From contig NZ_CP131913.1 in assembly GCF_030704205.1 (NCBI RefSeq), positions 1,054,001 to 1,118,000 of the forward strand: a stretch of DNA of 64,000 nucleotides, in the 5' to 3' direction. The DNA comes from Halomonas alkalicola. Lineage in GTDB: Bacteria > Pseudomonadota > Gammaproteobacteria > Pseudomonadales > Halomonadaceae. The notes beneath the pieces are model-generated. The model was not told the origin of the DNA. It made no database searches and was given only the letters and a program-made list of their open reading frames with translations. The translations under genes and the position numbers were made by a program. How positions within the stretch are numbered: the stretch's first letter is position 1; every line of letters begins with the position of its first letter. Positions 22,306-32,507 of the stretch are shown piece by piece.

Positions 22306-23061
22306 TCACGGATGGCGTCTTCTGGCGTAGAAGGCATCGATGGCCCCCTGGGCCTCGGGCGTGCGACAGCGCGCCAGCAGCATCTGCTCCTCGCGATCCA
22401 GCGCCGCCTTGACCGCCTCGGCCTGCCCCTCACGCATCAGCGCCTTGGTGGCCAGCACGGCCTCGCCGGGCTTGGCCAGCAGCCTGGCGGCGCAGTCGAA
22501 GGCCTGCTCCAGCGCTCGGCCATCCGGCGCGGTATCGGTCAGAAGGCCGATCTCCCGGGCCTCGCCGGCGGAGAAGGCCTGTCTCAGCAGCAGCATCTGT
22601 GCCGCCGCCTTGTGGCCCGCCAGCTGCGGCAGCAGCCAGGTGGTGGCCCCCAGCGGGCTCAGCGCGAAGCGGGTGAAGGGCAGCTGGAAGCGGGTCGAGA
22701 GCCCCGCATAGGCGAAGTCGCAGTGCAGCAGCATCGAGACCCCAAGCCCCATGGCGATCCCCTCCGCCGCCGCGATGGCCGGCTTGGGAAAGGCGTGCAG
22801 GCGGCGCAGGAAGGTGATCGCCGTGACGCTGTCGGCCTCGGCCAGGGCCCGGTAGTTGGCCAGGTCGTTGCCCGCCGTGAAGCAGTTCTCGGTGCCGGTG
22901 AGAATCAGCACCTTGACCCCGTCGTCCGCCTCCGCGCTGTCGAGGGCCTCGATCAGCGTCGCGTAGCTGGCCTCGTCGAGGATATTGCGCCGCTCCGGGC
23001 AGCTGATCTGCAACACCATGATGCCGTCGTTGCGCCGTGTCGCGGTGATGCGGGTTGCCAT
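22306..23061 (-). CDS. Enoyl-CoA hydratase/isomerase family protein
   Basis: A 251-residue crotonase-fold protein. GTENCFTAGNDLANY and AAAEGIAMGLGVSMLLHCDFAYA form the oxyanion-hole regions; RFQLPFTRFALSPLGATTWLLPQLAG follows. The second catalytic glutamate of true hydratases appears replaced (ALSPLGATTW), so isomerase or another crotonase activity is possible. It lies between the repressor and the efflux operon on the minus strand, with a hairpin upstream. Confidence 0.85.
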   Translation of the reverse strand: MATRITATRRNDGIMVLQISCPERRNILDEASYATLIEALDSAEADDGVKVLILTGTENCFTAGNDLANYRALAEADSVTAITFLRRLHAFPKPAIAAAEGIAMGLGVSMLLHCDFAYAGLSTRFQLPFTRFALSPLGATTWLLPQLAGHKAAAQMLLLRQAFSAGEAREIGLLTDTAPDGRALEQAFDCAARLLAKPGEAVLATKALMREGQAEAVKAALDREEQMLLARCRTPEAQGAIDAFYARRRHP

Positions 23062-23085
23062 GAGATCTCTCCCTTCCAGTGATTC

Positions 23086-23107
23086 GGGCGGCCACCCTGG
23101 GCCGCCC
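23086..23107. terminator. GC-rich hairpin between the efflux operon and the hydratase gene
   Basis: GGGCGGCC and GGCCGCCC with a 6-nt loop. There is no T-run, so it is a weak terminator candidate for the efflux operon or an mRNA 3' stabiliser. Confidence 0.35.
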
Positions 23108-23130
23108 AGGTTCCATGGGTCGCGCCCGTG

Positions 23131-24543
23131 TCAGCCCTCGACCTGCCAGCCGCCGCCCAGCGCCTTGAACAGGGTGGCGGTGGCGGTCAGGCGATCGCGC
23201 ATCGCTTCAGACAGCGCCAGCTCCGCGGCGAGCAGCGCCCGCTGGGCGTCGAGGAGCTCGATGAAGCCCACGAAGCCCTCCCGGTAGCGCACCTCGGCCA
23301 GCTCCAGGGTGCGCTCGAAGGCCGCCACCTGGCGACCGATCGCCTCCACCCGCTCCCCGCTCGCCTCGTAGCTGACCAGTGCATTGCGCACCTCGTTGAA
23401 GGCCTGGGCCACGGTGGCGCGATACTGCACCTCCGCCTGCTCGGCCAGGGCCTCGGCGGTCTCGATGCGCGACGCGCTGCGCCCGAAGTCGAACAGCGGC
23501 CCCATCACCGTGGCGGAGAGCCCCCAGGTGCCGGCCGCCGAGGTGAACAGGTCCCCGGCGTCGCCGGCGGCAGTGCCCAGCAGCCCGCCCAGGTTGAAGC
23601 GCGGCAGGCGGCTCGCCTCGGCCACGCCGATCCCGGCGTTGGCGGCGACCAGCCCCGCCTCCGCGGAACGAATATCGGGGCGCCGCGAGAGCAGCTCCGA
23701 GGGCAGCACCGCCGGCACGCCATCGGGCAGTGCGATCGCCTCAAGGTCGTTGTCGCCATAGTCCAGCTCGCCCATCAGCTCGGCGGGGCTCATGCCCACC
23801 AGCAGCGCCAGGGCGCCCTCCAGCATGCGCACCCGCTCACGCTGGCCTGGCAACTGGGCCAGGGTCGACTCCAGCTCCGACTGGGCCTGACGCAGGGCCA
23901 GCTCGTCGCTCTCCCCCACGTCGAAGCGCAGCTGCTCCAGGCGGAAGGTCTCCTCCCGGGACGCCACGGTCGCCTCGGTGATGCGCAGCTGGCGCTCGGC
24001 GCTACGCAGGTCGAAGTAGGTGGCCACCACATCGGCGATCACGTTGAGCCGCACCGCATCGTGGGCGAAGAGGCTCTGTTCGAGCAGCGCCTCGGAGGCC
24101 TCCCGCTCCCGGGCCAGGCGGCCCCAGAGGTCCAGCTCGTAGTCCAGCACGCCGGCCAGGGAGAAGAGGTTGTCGGTGCTGCTCTGCCCCAGGGGCGAGG
24201 CGGCCCCCGGGGTGCGCTCCCGGGCCGCCTCGGCCTGGGCATTCACCGACGGCAGCTGCTCGGCCCGGGCCAGGCCCAGGCGCGCTCGCGCCTCCTGGAT
24301 CCGCGCCAGCTGCAGGCGCAGCTCCAGGTTGTCATCCACGGCCCTGGCCACCAGGGCATCCAGGTGCGGGTCCTCGAACTGGCGCCACCACTGCTGCCAG
24401 TCGGCGCGGGCCTCGTCGGAGAGCAGCACATGTTCGGGCCACTCGTCGGGCAGGTCCAGCGCGGGGGCCCGATAGTCGGGCCCCACGGCACAGCCGGCGA
24501 TCAGCGCGGTGGAGAGCAGCAGGGCAGGGAGTACCTTACGCAT
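23131..24543 (-). CDS. RND efflux outer-membrane channel lipoprotein (OprM/NodT family)
   Basis: A 470-residue TolC-like channel. The start [18 protein letters not shown] gives a lipoprotein signal with lipobox IAGC, then [14 protein letters not shown] as in OprM. Two repeated coiled-coil OEP domains follow. The ATG at 24543 overlaps the transporter stop by 8 bp, so the three efflux genes are translationally coupled. It forms the outer-membrane exit of the tripartite pump. Confidence 0.93.
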   Translation of the reverse strand: MRKVLPALLLSTALIAGCAVGPDYRAPALDLPDEWPEHVLLSDEARADWQQWWRQFEDPHLDALVARAVDDNLELRLQLARIQEARARLGLARAEQLPSVNAQAEAARERTPGAASPLGQSSTDNLFSLAGVLDYELDLWGRLAREREASEALLEQSLFAHDAVRLNVIADVVATYFDLRSAERQLRITEATVASREETFRLEQLRFDVGESDELALRQAQSELESTLAQLPGQRERVRMLEGALALLVGMSPAELMGELDYGDNDLEAIALPDGVPAVLPSELLSRRPDIRSAEAGLVAANAGIGVAEASRLPRFNLGGLLGTAAGDAGDLFTSAAGTWGLSATVMGPLFDFGRSASRIETAEALAEQAEVQYRATVAQAFNEVRNALVSYEASGERVEAIGRQVAAFERTLELAEVRYREGFVGFIELLDAQRALLAAELALSEAMRDRLTATATLFKALGGGWQVEG

Positions 24544-27500
24544 GGGTTGACTCCTTCCGTTGCCGAGCCGCCTTGCGCTCGCGCAGCCAGGTGGTGAGAT
24601 CGTCAAGCAGCTTGTAGGCCAGGGGCACGAAGATCAGCGCCAGGGAGCTGGCCAGGAGCATGCCGCCCACCACCACGGTACCGATCTCCTGCCGGCTGTT
24701 GGCGCCGGCGCCGGTGGCAAAGACCAGCGGCAGGGTGCCGATGATAAAGGTCAGCGCCGTCATCAGGATGGCCCGGAAGCGCTGCTGGGCCGCGGCCAGG
24801 GCCGCCTCGGCGGAACTCTTGCCCTCGCGCCGGTTCTGGGCGGCGAACTCCACGATCAGGATGGCGTTCTTGGCCGCCAGGCCGATCAGCACCAGCAGGC
24901 CTACCTGGAAGTAGATGTCGTTGGGGAAGCCCCGCAGCATGGCGGCGAGCGACGCCCCCAGCACCCCGAAGGGCACCGCCGTGGCCACCGCCAGGGGCAG
25001 CGACCAGCGCTCGTACTGGGCGGCCAGGATCAGGAACACCATCAGCAGGCCCAGGCCGAAGGCCAGGCCGCCGGCGCCGGCCGCGGCGTCGAGCTGGTAG
25101 GCCTCACCGGTCCAGCCCAGGGAGGCATCGCCACCCTGCAGCACCTCGGCGGCCACCGCCTCCATGGCCTCCTTGGCCTGGCCGGTGGTGTAGCCCGGCG
25201 CCGCGTCGGCCAGGAACTTGGCGGCCGAGTAGACATTGTAGCGGTTGAGTATATCCGCCCCGGCCTCCCGGGTCAGGGTCACCAGGGAGCTGAGCGGAAT
25301 CATCTCGCCGCTCTGGGAGCGCACGAAGACCTTGTTGAGGTCCTCCGGCTGGCTGCGGAACTCGCCCTCCGACTGCAGGTTCACCTGCCAGTTGCGCCCC
25401 GCCAGGGTGAAGTCGTTCACGTACATGGAGCCGAAGGTGCTCTGCATGCTGGCGAAGACCTCGTTGATCGGCACCCCCATGGCACGGGCCTTCTCCCGAT
25501 CCAGCTCCGCCCGGTAGCGCGGGATGGAGGCATCCAGGGTGGTGCGGGCGTTGGTCAGCTCCGGGCGCTCGTTGGCGGCGGCGGCAAGCCGGCCGGCCAG
25601 CTCGGCGATCTCCTCGGTGCTGGCGTCGCCGCGGACCTGCAGGTAGCCCTCCACGCCACCGGTCAGCGAGAGCCCCATGATCGGCGGCGGCGTGAAGGCG
25701 ATCACGAAGGCCTCGGGAATGCCGCCTCCCATGCCCATGATCGGGCCAGTCAGCGACTGGGCATCCTGGCCGGGGCCTTCGCGCTCGCTCCAGTCGGCCA
25801 GGTTGGCGAAGCCCACGCCGACATTGCTGCGCAGGGCGCCGGCAATGATGTCGAAGCCGGCGACGGAGGTGAACTCATCCACCTCGTCCATCTCCAGCAG
25901 CATCGCCGAGACCTGGTCGCGCACCGCCTCGGTACGCGGCAGCGCCGACACCTGGGGCAACTGGTATACCACCAGCGCCACGCCCTGATCTTCCTGGGGC
26001 ACCAGCCCCGGGGGCAGGCGCGACATGGTGAACAGCGTGGCGGCGAGGACGCCGGCAAACAGCACCACGCCGACCAGCGCATGGCGCAGCAGCTTGCCGA
26101 CCAGCCAGGTAAAGCCGGCGGTCAGCCGATCGAAGCCGGCGTTGAACCACTGGAAGGGCTTGGCCACGGTGTGGGACTGCTTGTCGAGCAGCAGAGCGCA
26201 CATGGCGGGCGTCAGGGTCAGGGCCACCACGCCGGAGACCACGACGGAGACGGCGATGGTCACTGCAAACTGACGGTAGAGCTCGCCGGTCAGGCCGCCC
26301 AGGAAGGTCACCGGGGCGAATACCGCCACCAGCACCAGGGTCGAGGAGACCACGGCACCGGCCACCTGCTTCATGGTCTCGATGGCCGCCTCGCGGGCCT
26401 TCATGCCCTGTTCCTTGATCAGGCGGTCGACGTTCTCCAGCACGATGATGGCGTTGTCCACCACGATGCCGATGGCCAGCACCAGGCCGAACAGCGTCAG
26501 CAGGTTGACCGAGAAGCCGAAGGCCAGCATGCCGGCGAAGGTGCCGATCAGCGACACCGGGATCGCCGCCACCGGAATCAGGGTGGCGCGCCAGTGCTGC
26601 AGGAAGACGAAGGTCACCGCCACCACCAGCGCCACGGCGATCAGCAGGGTGATGAACACCTCGCGGATGGAGATCTCGACGAACTCGGTGGTGTCGTAGG
26701 GCACCGTGTAGGCGAGCCCCTCCGGGAAGCGGGAGGAGAGATCCTCCGGGGCCTCGCGAACCGCGGTGGCGGTCTCCAGGGCGTTGGCGCCCGGCTGCAG
26801 GTAGATGCCCATGGGCACAGCGTTCTGGCCGTTGTAGGTGGCCGAGAAGGCATAGTTCTGGGAGCCCAGTTCGGCGCGGGCCACATCCCCCAGGCGCAGG
26901 GTGCTGCCATCCTGCTCGGCGCGCAGGATGATGGCCTCGAACTCCTCGGCCTCGGAGAGCTGGCCCTGGGTGGAGACGGCGAAGGTGAAGGCCTGCCCCG
27001 CCGGGGCGGGCTCGGCGCCGATGCTGCCGGCGGCGAACTGGGCGTTCTGCTCCTCGATCGCCGCGGCCACATCGGAGGGAGTGAGATCGAACTGCGCCAG
27101 CTTGTCCGGCGACAGCCACACGCGCATGGAGTAGTCCATGGCGCCGAACAGCGAGGCATCGCCCACGCCGGGCAGGCGCACCAGTTCGTCGAGCACGTTG
27201 AGCAGCGCATAGTTGGACATGAACAGCACGTCGCGGCTGCCGTCCGGCGAGAACAGCACCGGCACCATCAGGATGTTGTTGGAACGCGCCTCGACCCTGA
27301 CCCCCAGGGTCTGCACCTGCTGGGGCAGCCTGGAAAGCGCTGCCTGCACACGGTTGTTGACGTTGATCGCCGCCTGGTCGGGGTCGGTGCCCATGGCAAA
27401 GGAGATGGTGATCTGCAGGCTGCCGGCATCGGTCGAGGTCGACTCCATGTAGAGCATGTTGTCGACACCGTTGATCTCCTGCTCCAGCGGTGCGGCCACC

Positions 27501-27682
27501 GCCTCGGCGATCACCGTGGAGCTGGCGCCGGGATACGCGGCCTCGACCACCACCTGGGGCGGCACCACGTCGGGGTACTGCTCCACCGGCAGGGCCCGCA
27601 GCGCCGCCAGGCCGACCAGCATGATGATGATGGAGATGACCGAGGCAAAGATCGGCCGATCGATGAAGAACCTGAGCATCAC
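24536..27682 (-). CDS. RND multidrug efflux transporter (AcrB/MexB type)
   Basis: A 1048-residue inner-membrane drug:proton antiporter. It starts [20 protein letters not shown], typical of the HAE1 family. The paired aspartates of proton relay are in [18 protein letters not shown] (TM4), with the C-terminal [18 protein letters not shown]. Length and domain order match AcrB. It overlaps the adaptor gene by 4 bp (ATGA). Confidence 0.96.
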   Translation of the reverse strand: MMLRFFIDRPIFASVISIIIMLVGLAALRALPVEQYPDVVPPQVVVEAAYPGASSTVIAEAVAAPLEQEINGVDNMLYMESTSTDAGSLQITISFAMGTDPDQAAINVNNRVQAALSRLPQQVQTLGVRVEARSNNILMVPVLFSPDGSRDVLFMSNYALLNVLDELVRLPGVGDASLFGAMDYSMRVWLSPDKLAQFDLTPSDVAAAIEEQNAQFAAGSIGAEPAPAGQAFTFAVSTQGQLSEAEEFEAIILRAEQDGSTLRLGDVARAELGSQNYAFSATYNGQNAVPMGIYLQPGANALETATAVREAPEDLSSRFPEGLAYTVPYDTTEFVEISIREVFITLLIAVALVVAVTFVFLQHWRATLIPVAAIPVSLIGTFAGMLAFGFSVNLLTLFGLVLAIGIVVDNAIIVLENVDRLIKEQGMKAREAAIETMKQVAGAVVSSTLVLVAVFAPVTFLGGLTGELYRQFAVTIAVSVVVSGVVALTLTPAMCALLLDKQSHTVAKPFQWFNAGFDRLTAGFTWLVGKLLRHALVGVVLFAGVLAATLFTMSRLPPGLVPQEDQGVALVVYQLPQVSALPRTEAVRDQVSAMLLEMDEVDEFTSVAGFDIIAGALRSNVGVGFANLADWSEREGPGQDAQSLTGPIMGMGGGIPEAFVIAFTPPPIMGLSLTGGVEGYLQVRGDASTEEIAELAGRLAAAANERPELTNARTTLDASIPRYRAELDREKARAMGVPINEVFASMQSTFGSMYVNDFTLAGRNWQVNLQSEGEFRSQPEDLNKVFVRSQSGEMIPLSSLVTLTREAGADILNRYNVYSAAKFLADAAPGYTTGQAKEAMEAVAAEVLQGGDASLGWTGEAYQLDAAAGAGGLAFGLGLLMVFLILAAQYERWSLPLAVATAVPFGVLGASLAAMLRGFPNDIYFQVGLLVLIGLAAKNAILIVEFAAQNRREGKSSAEAALAAAQQRFRAILMTALTFIIGTLPLVFATGAGANSRQEIGTVVVGGMLLASSLALIFVPLAYKLLDDLTTWLRERKAARQRKESTHA

Positions 27683-28914
27683 GCCTCCTCGTCGTCGACG
27701 TCGGCGGCGTCGAGCGACACCTCGGCGGCCGTCTCGTCTTCCACGACGTCCTCGGCGGAATCCGCCACGCTGACCTGCACCGGCATGCCATCCTGCAGCA
27801 TCACCAGGCCGCTGACGATGATGCGATCACCCGCTTCGAGGCCGCTCAGCACCACCTGGCGATTGTCGACGATGGGCCCCAGCGCCACATCGCGGGCATG
27901 CGCCCGGTCCTCGGCGACCACGAAGATACGCGGGCCGCCGGGGCCCTGGCCCACCGCCTCCTGGGGTACCAGGAAGACGTCGTCGAGCTCCTGCACCAGC
28001 ACGCGCACGCGCACGAACTGCCCTGGCACCACCAGCCCCTCCGGATTGGGGAAGACGGCGCGCGCCGAAACGCTGCCGGTGCGCGGGTCGATGGTGCTGT
28101 CGGTGAAGTCGATCTGGCCGCGCTCCTCGTATTCGCTGCCGTCGGGCAGGGTCAGCCACGCCTCCCGGGGCGCCTCCGCCTGGGCGTCACTCATGGCCCG
28201 CCGCGCGGCGCGCTGCAGGGCCGCATCGCGCTCGGGCAGCGAGAAGCGCACATGGATCGGGTCCTGCTGGGTCACCGTGGTCAGCAGGGTACCGCGCTCG
28301 ATCAGGCTGCCCTCGGGGAAGCTCTCAAGCCCCGTCAGGCCGTCCAGGGGCGCCTCTACCTGGGTGTAGCTGAGGTTGAGCTCGGCGCTGGCCACCCCGG
28401 CCTCTGTCAGCGCATAGCGCGCCTCGGCCAGCTCCCGGGCGGACAGCGCGCTGTCGCGCTCGCGCTCGCTGACCGCGTTCTGGTTGAACAGGGTCGAGAT
28501 GCGCCGCCACTCGCGATTGGCCTGGTTCAGCTCGGCCTGGGCATTGGCGCGCTCGGCCTCGGCGCGCTTGAGGGCGATCTCGTAGGGCTCGCGGTCGATG
28601 CGAAACAGCGCGTCGCCCTCGCTGACCATCTGGCCCTCGGTGTAGAGGCGCTCCTCGAGGATGCCGTCGACCCGGGCACGCACCTGCACCTCCCGGGAAC
28701 CCCGTGCGCGGGCCGCATACTCCTCGATCACCTCCACGCTGCGCGGCTCCACGCCCACCACGACGACCGGGGGGGGCGGGCGGTCGCCGCCACCGCCGCC
28801 GGGCGCTCCGGCCTGATCGTTGTCCTGACCGCAGGCGGACAGCCCGACGGCCATCAGGCCCGCCAGGGCAAGGATTCTCAGGGGCCTGTGCCTCTTCAGG
28901 GGTGCCAATCGCAT
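27679..28914 (-). CDS. RND efflux periplasmic adaptor (AcrA/MexA type)
   Basis: A 411-residue membrane-fusion lipoprotein: signal peptide with lipobox LSAC near residue 27, then a beta-barrel/lipoyl/hairpin arrangement ([26 protein letters not shown], a long coiled-coil hairpin, [10 protein letters not shown], and [22 protein letters not shown]). It has an unusual acidic C-terminal tail (about 385-411), [31 protein letters not shown] in composition, which fits the acidic proteomes of halophiles. It is first in the operon, 85 bp from the operator-promoter. Confidence 0.94.
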   Translation of the reverse strand: MRLAPLKRHRPLRILALAGLMAVGLSACGQDNDQAGAPGGGGGDRPPPPVVVVGVEPRSVEVIEEYAARARGSREVQVRARVDGILEERLYTEGQMVSEGDALFRIDREPYEIALKRAEAERANAQAELNQANREWRRISTLFNQNAVSERERDSALSARELAEARYALTEAGVASAELNLSYTQVEAPLDGLTGLESFPEGSLIERGTLLTTVTQQDPIHVRFSLPERDAALQRAARRAMSDAQAEAPREAWLTLPDGSEYEERGQIDFTDSTIDPRTGSVSARAVFPNPEGLVVPGQFVRVRVLVQELDDVFLVPQEAVGQGPGGPRIFVVAEDRAHARDVALGPIVDNRQVVLSGLEAGDRIIVSGLVMLQDGMPVQVSVADSAEDVVEDETAAEVSLDAADVDDEEA

Positions 28915-28998
28915 GGAAGTCTCCTGTCAGGGTGGTGTCGCACGGGAAGAGCGAGGGCGCCAACTTCTGCGGTGGGCGCTGCAGCGCGGGATTGTAGC

Positions 28999-29014
28999 TA
29001 CATTCGTGTATGTA
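28999..29014. promoter_or_regulatory. AcrR-type operator over the RND operon promoter
   Basis: TACATTCGTGTATGTA lies just upstream of a TACAAT -10 on the minus strand (28997-28992, sharing no more than a few bases), so a bound repressor would block the promoter. It is the partner of the dyad at 21584. Confidence 0.7.
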
Positions 29015-29049
29015 TACTACCCGACTTCGCCCACCGCACCCGCTGCCGT

Positions 29050-29077
29050 AAAAAAAAAAACCGCCCGGGGCGGGCGG
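29050..29077 (-). terminator. Intrinsic terminator facing into the efflux promoter
   Basis: On the minus strand CCGCCCG-CCC-CGGGCGG is followed by 11 T. It lies immediately upstream of the efflux promoter; no minus-strand gene lies directly before it, so it probably insulates the operon from read-through. Confidence 0.8.
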
Positions 29078-29279
29078 CAAGGCAGGGTGGGTACAGACGG
29101 GACTTGAAACGAGAAAAAAGAGGTCATTTCAAGTGGAGGGCGAACCACCCTCGCCAGCAATATTGGACCACGGTTATCCATATTTCAACATTTGTATAGC
29201 TTTATGCCCTCGACCCCACCTCGCCCCGTCGCTAACCTGCCTCCAGGAGTTTTCGTGGAGCCCCCCCCGGAGAGATGAG

Positions 29280-30113
29280 ATGGATGCCCTGGAACTGGTT
29301 CGCCTGGACGGGCTGGAGCTTGCCGCCCGGATCTGGCACCCCGACGCACCCCGAACCCTGGTGGCCTGGCACGGCCTGGCACGGCACGGCGGCGACTTCG
29401 CCGCCCTGGCCCGCCGCCTCGGTCCCGAGTGGCGACTGATCGCCCCGGACACCCCCGGCCGCGGCCTCTCCGGCTGGTCGCCGCAGCCGCCCCACGACTA
29501 CCGCTACGCCCGCTATGCCGAGCTGGCCGTCGCCCTGCTCGACCACTTCGGGCTGGAGCGGGTGTCCTGGGTCGGCACCTCCATGGGGGGCCTGCTGGGC
29601 ATGCGCCTGGCCGCCGAGCCCGATACCGCCTCGCGCATCGAACGCCTGGTGCTCAACGATATCGGCCCGGAGCTCGAGCCCGCCGGGCTTGCCGATATCG
29701 CCTCCTACTTCGCCCGGCCCCACCGCTTCGACAGCTTCTCCGACCTGGCGGCGGAGCTGCGTCGCCACTACGCCGGCTTCGGTCTGGAGAGCGATGCGGC
29801 CTGGCGCGAGATGGCCCTGGGCAGCGCCCGGCGCCTCCCCGACGGCGGCTGGAGCTTTCACTTCGACCCGCGCATCGCCGAGCAGTTTGCCCAGGACACA
29901 CCCCGGGACCTGTGGGCGGACTGGGCCACCATCGCCTGCCCGCTGATGGTGATTCGCGGCGCCGACTCGCCCCTGCTCAGCGCCGGTGCCGTGGAGAGGA
30001 TGGCCGAGGCCCAGCCCGGGCTGGTCGCCCTCGAGGCCCCCGGCTGCGGCCATGCCCCGATGCTGGACCGCCCCGAGCAGGTCGAGCCGCTGCGCGCCTT
30101 CCTCACCCGCTGA
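29280..30113 (+). CDS. Alpha/beta hydrolase
   Basis: 277 residues. The nucleophile elbow is VGTSMGGLLG (Ser), the acid is in IRGADSPLLS and the histidine in GCGHAPMLDRP, so the triad is complete. The oxyanion region is VAWHGLARHGGDF. The start ATG at 29280 follows GGAGAGATGAG. The substrate is unknown; the sequence is nearest in style to small ester or lactone hydrolases. Confidence 0.88.
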   Translation: MDALELVRLDGLELAARIWHPDAPRTLVAWHGLARHGGDFAALARRLGPEWRLIAPDTPGRGLSGWSPQPPHDYRYARYAELAVALLDHFGLERVSWVGTSMGGLLGMRLAAEPDTASRIERLVLNDIGPELEPAGLADIASYFARPHRFDSFSDLAAELRRHYAGFGLESDAAWREMALGSARRLPDGGWSFHFDPRIAEQFAQDTPRDLWADWATIACPLMVIRGADSPLLSAGAVERMAEAQPGLVALEAPGCGHAPMLDRPEQVEPLRAFLTR

Positions 30114-30140
30114 CGCGGCCCGCCGCGAAGGGCCCTCCAC

Positions 30141-30166
30141 AAAAAAGCCGCCCGGGGCGGGGCGGC
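30141..30166 (-). terminator. Intrinsic terminator of the FAS1 gene
   Basis: A GC-rich stem (GCCGCCC with GGGGCGGC) followed on the minus strand by six T, 37 bp after the fasciclin-domain gene. Confidence 0.75.
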
Positions 30167-30202
30167 AAGAGCAAGGGACTGGAGGAAGCGCGGAAAGGGG
30201 GG

Positions 30203-30709
30203 TCACTCGGGCAACAGTACCGCGTCGATCACGTGGATGACGCCATTGCTGGCCTCGATGTCGGCCTGGATCACGTTGGCCTCGTTGATCATCACGCTGC
30301 CGTCCATGGTGGTGATGGTGATCTCCTGGCCCTGAACGGTCTCGGCGCTCTCCAGCCCCATGGCGTCCTCGGCCATCACCTTGCCGGCCACCACATGGTA
30401 GGTGAGGATCGCCTGCAGGGTCTCCTGGTTCTCGGGCAGCAGCAGCTCCTCCAGGGTGCCCTCGGGCAGGGCGGCAAAGGCTTCGTCGGTGGGCGCGAAG
30501 ACGGTGAAGGGACCCTCGCCCTTCAGGGTGTCGACCAGGCCCGCTGCCTCGACGGCGGCCACCAGGGTCTCGAACTCCCCCGCCGCCACGGCGGTGTCGA
30601 CGATGTCAGGATGGCCGTGATCATGGTTGCCGGCCTGAACGGCGCCGGCCATCATCAGACCGGTCGCACCGATGCTCATCCAGCGGGTTACTGCCTTGAA
30701 GCTTGTCAT
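30203..30709 (-). CDS. Secreted fasciclin (FAS1) domain protein
   Basis: 168 residues with a Sec signal peptide (cleaved after about AGAVQAG) and one FAS1 domain: [24 protein letters not shown], the H1 box [17 protein letters not shown], and the H2 box [14 protein letters not shown]. Bacterial single-FAS1 proteins are periplasmic or extracellular adhesion or stress proteins. A His-rich HDHGH sits just after the signal peptide. It is divergent from the next gene, with dyad sequences between. Confidence 0.9.
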   Translation of the reverse strand: MTSFKAVTRWMSIGATGLMMAGAVQAGNHDHGHPDIVDTAVAAGEFETLVAAVEAAGLVDTLKGEGPFTVFAPTDEAFAALPEGTLEELLLPENQETLQAILTYHVVAGKVMAEDAMGLESAETVQGQEITITTMDGSVMINEANVIQADIEASNGVIHVIDAVLLPE

Positions 30710-30790
30710 GGTCTTGCTCCTCGAATGCCTGCCCGGGGGCAGTTCGTCAGGGGTATCGCTATTGTACGCGACAGATTATTTGTACACCTT

Positions 30791-30807
30791 GTGAACAAGA
30801 AGTTCAC
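30791..30807. promoter_or_regulatory. Inverted repeat GTGAAC-AAGAA-GTTCAC in a divergent intergenic region
   Basis: A perfect 6-bp dyad with 5-bp spacer between the FAS1 gene and the NIF3-like gene, 37 bp before the latter. It is a candidate operator for an unknown regulator. Confidence 0.4.
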
Positions 30808-30843
30808 GGCCCGAGCACTTTTTTTTCTACAGGAGGGTTGATC

Positions 30844-31158
30844 ATGTACAAGCTGGCCTTCTTCGTCCCCGTGGAGGACGCCGAGGCGGTCAAGGAAGCC
30901 GTATTCGCCACCGGCGCCGGGCGCATCGGCGACTACGAGGCGTGCTGTTTCCAGACGCCGGGCACCGGGCAGTTCCGCCCGCTGGCCGGCGCCAACCCGC
31001 ATATCGGCCGCGTCGGCGAGCTGGAGCGCGTCGAGGAGCTCAAGGTGGAGCTGGTCTGCGAGGACGACCGCATCCAGGCCGCCGTGGCCGCGCTCAGGCT
31101 GGCCCACCCCTACGAGGAGCCGGCCTATGACGTCTGGAAGCTGGAGACCTTCGACTGA
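30844..31158 (+). CDS. NIF3/YqfO C-terminal-like domain protein
   Basis: 104 residues (MYKLAFFVPVEDAEAVKEAVF...). GRIGDYEACCFQTPGTGQFRPL and the ending HPYEEPAYDVWKLE are the signature of the CutA-like domain inserted in YqfO/NIF3 proteins, which here stands alone as in many gammaproteobacteria. The fold is of the PII/CutA type; its role is not settled. A strong AGGAGGG ribosome site precedes the ATG. Confidence 0.88.
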   Translation: MYKLAFFVPVEDAEAVKEAVFATGAGRIGDYEACCFQTPGTGQFRPLAGANPHIGRVGELERVEELKVELVCEDDRIQAAVAALRLAHPYEEPAYDVWKLETFD

Positions 31159-31160
31159 CG

Positions 31161-31225
31161 CTCAGGCGGAACCAGCGTCAGGCAGAACCAATGTCAGGCA
31201 GAGCCACCGTCAGGCTGAGCCAAAG
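31161..31225. repeat. Four imperfect 16-bp tandem repeats
   Basis: TCAGGCRGARCCA-type units begin at 31162, 31178, 31194 and 31210, exactly 16 bp apart. The last unit contains the stop codon of the Nudix gene. No coding role is seen. Confidence 0.7.
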
Positions 31226-31767
31226 TAGCGCTCGCGATCCTCGGGGGTGATGTCGCTGACGTGCAGCGGAAACCGCTGATCGCGGCGGTCGGCGTAGAAG
31301 TGGCGCAGGGTGCGTTCGATGGTGGGAAAGGCGAGCTCCTCCCAGGGGATCTCGTGCTCCTCGAACAGCGCCACCTCCAGGCTCTCGGGGCCGGGGCCGA
31401 AGCCGCCGGTGAGATCGGCCCGGAAGATCATGTAGACCTGGTTGATGTGGGGCAGGTTGATCAGGGTGTAGAGCCCGTGGATATCGACCTCGGCGCAGGC
31501 CTCCTCGCGGGTCTCCCGGGCGGCCGCCTCCACGGTGGTCTCGGCGTTCTCCATGTAGCCCGCCGGCAGGGTCCAGTACCCCTTGCGCGGGGCGATGGCG
31601 CGGCGGCAGAGCAGGACCCGGGTGCCGCTCACCGGCAGGGTGCCGGCCACGATGCGCGGGTTCTGGTAGTGGACGGTGCCGCACTCGTCGCACAGGTGGC
31701 GGGGGCGGTCATCCCCCTCGGGAATCGCGAAGCGCACGGTGTGGCCGCAGTGGCTGCAGAAGTTCAT
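31210..31767 (-). CDS. Nudix hydrolase with N-terminal zinc ribbon (NudC-like, short form)
   Basis: 185 residues. The zinc ribbon is at the N-terminus (CSHCGH...LCDECG). The Nudix box is [20 protein letters not shown] (about residues 66-90), matching GX5EX7REUXEEXGU. It is shorter than NADH pyrophosphatase NudC, so it is a relative acting on an NDP-linked compound of unknown identity. Its stop lies in a 16-bp tandem repeat. Confidence 0.87.
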   Translation of the reverse strand: MNFCSHCGHTVRFAIPEGDDRPRHLCDECGTVHYQNPRIVAGTLPVSGTRVLLCRRAIAPRKGYWTLPAGYMENAETTVEAAARETREEACAEVDIHGLYTLINLPHINQVYMIFRADLTGGFGPGPESLEVALFEEHEIPWEELAFPTIERTLRHFYADRRDQRFPLHVSDITPEDRERYFGSA

Positions 31768-31845
31768 GGGGCTCCCGGGCAGGCTGGCGGGCTTGACGCC
31801 GCGGAAGGCGGCCGGGTAGAAGGAATCAAACCCGATGGAAACCCC

Positions 31846-32481
31846 ATGTTAGAGAATCTTCGCGAACGCCTGCAAGCGCACCGCCCCCGGCGGTCACTGC
31901 TGCAGCTGCCGGAGGCGGCGGTGCTGATGCCCATCGTCGACCGCCCCGAGCCGACCCTGCTGCTCACCCGCCGCGCCGCCCACCTCAACACCCACAGTGG
32001 CCAGGTGGCCTTCCCCGGCGGCAAGCGCGAGGCGGGCGACCCTGACCTGCTGACCACCGCCCTTCGGGAGTCCCATGAGGAGATCGCCCTGCCCCCCTAC
32101 CGGGTGGAGCTGCTCGGCCGGCTGTCGGACGTGGTCTCGCTGCACGGCCTGCGCGTCACTCCCTACGTGGGGCTCATTCCACCGGACCTGCCCCTGATCC
32201 CCGACCCCACGGAGCTCGACGCCATCTTCGAGGTGCCCCTCGCCCACTTCCTGGAGGATCGCCGCCACCATACCGACGTCATCCCCGTGGACGGCCGGCC
32301 CCTCTATGTGCCCAACTACCACGTAGACGGCCAGGTGATCTGGGGGCTCTCGGCGATGATGCTGGTGGAGCTGCTGGCCGAGGGGTTCGGCTGCCCGGTG
32401 AGTCTGGACAGGAAGCCCCCCGGCCGGCTCTGCTACTTTCCCGACCGCCTGCTGCGCATCCAGCAGCAGGCGAGCCGCTGA
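31846..32481 (+). CDS. CoA pyrophosphatase (NudL/PCD1-like Nudix hydrolase)
   Basis: 211 residues. [22 protein letters not shown] immediately before the Nudix segment ESHEEIAL is the signature of CoA pyrophosphatases, which cut CoA to 3'-phosphoadenosine 5'-phosphate and phosphopantetheine. The start at 31846 gives [12 protein letters not shown]; there is no strong ribosome site. It is divergent from the other Nudix gene. Confidence 0.9.
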   Translation: MLENLRERLQAHRPRRSLLQLPEAAVLMPIVDRPEPTLLLTRRAAHLNTHSGQVAFPGGKREAGDPDLLTTALRESHEEIALPPYRVELLGRLSDVVSLHGLRVTPYVGLIPPDLPLIPDPTELDAIFEVPLAHFLEDRRHHTDVIPVDGRPLYVPNYHVDGQVIWGLSAMMLVELLAEGFGCPVSLDRKPPGRLCYFPDRLLRIQQQASR

Positions 32482-32507
32482 CCCGTTCGACCCAGGAGAC
32501 CACGACA

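Noticed and set aside
24560..28369. 1269-codon plus-strand frame across the RND operon
   Set aside because: It is antisense to the transporter and adaptor genes; it shows no motifs.
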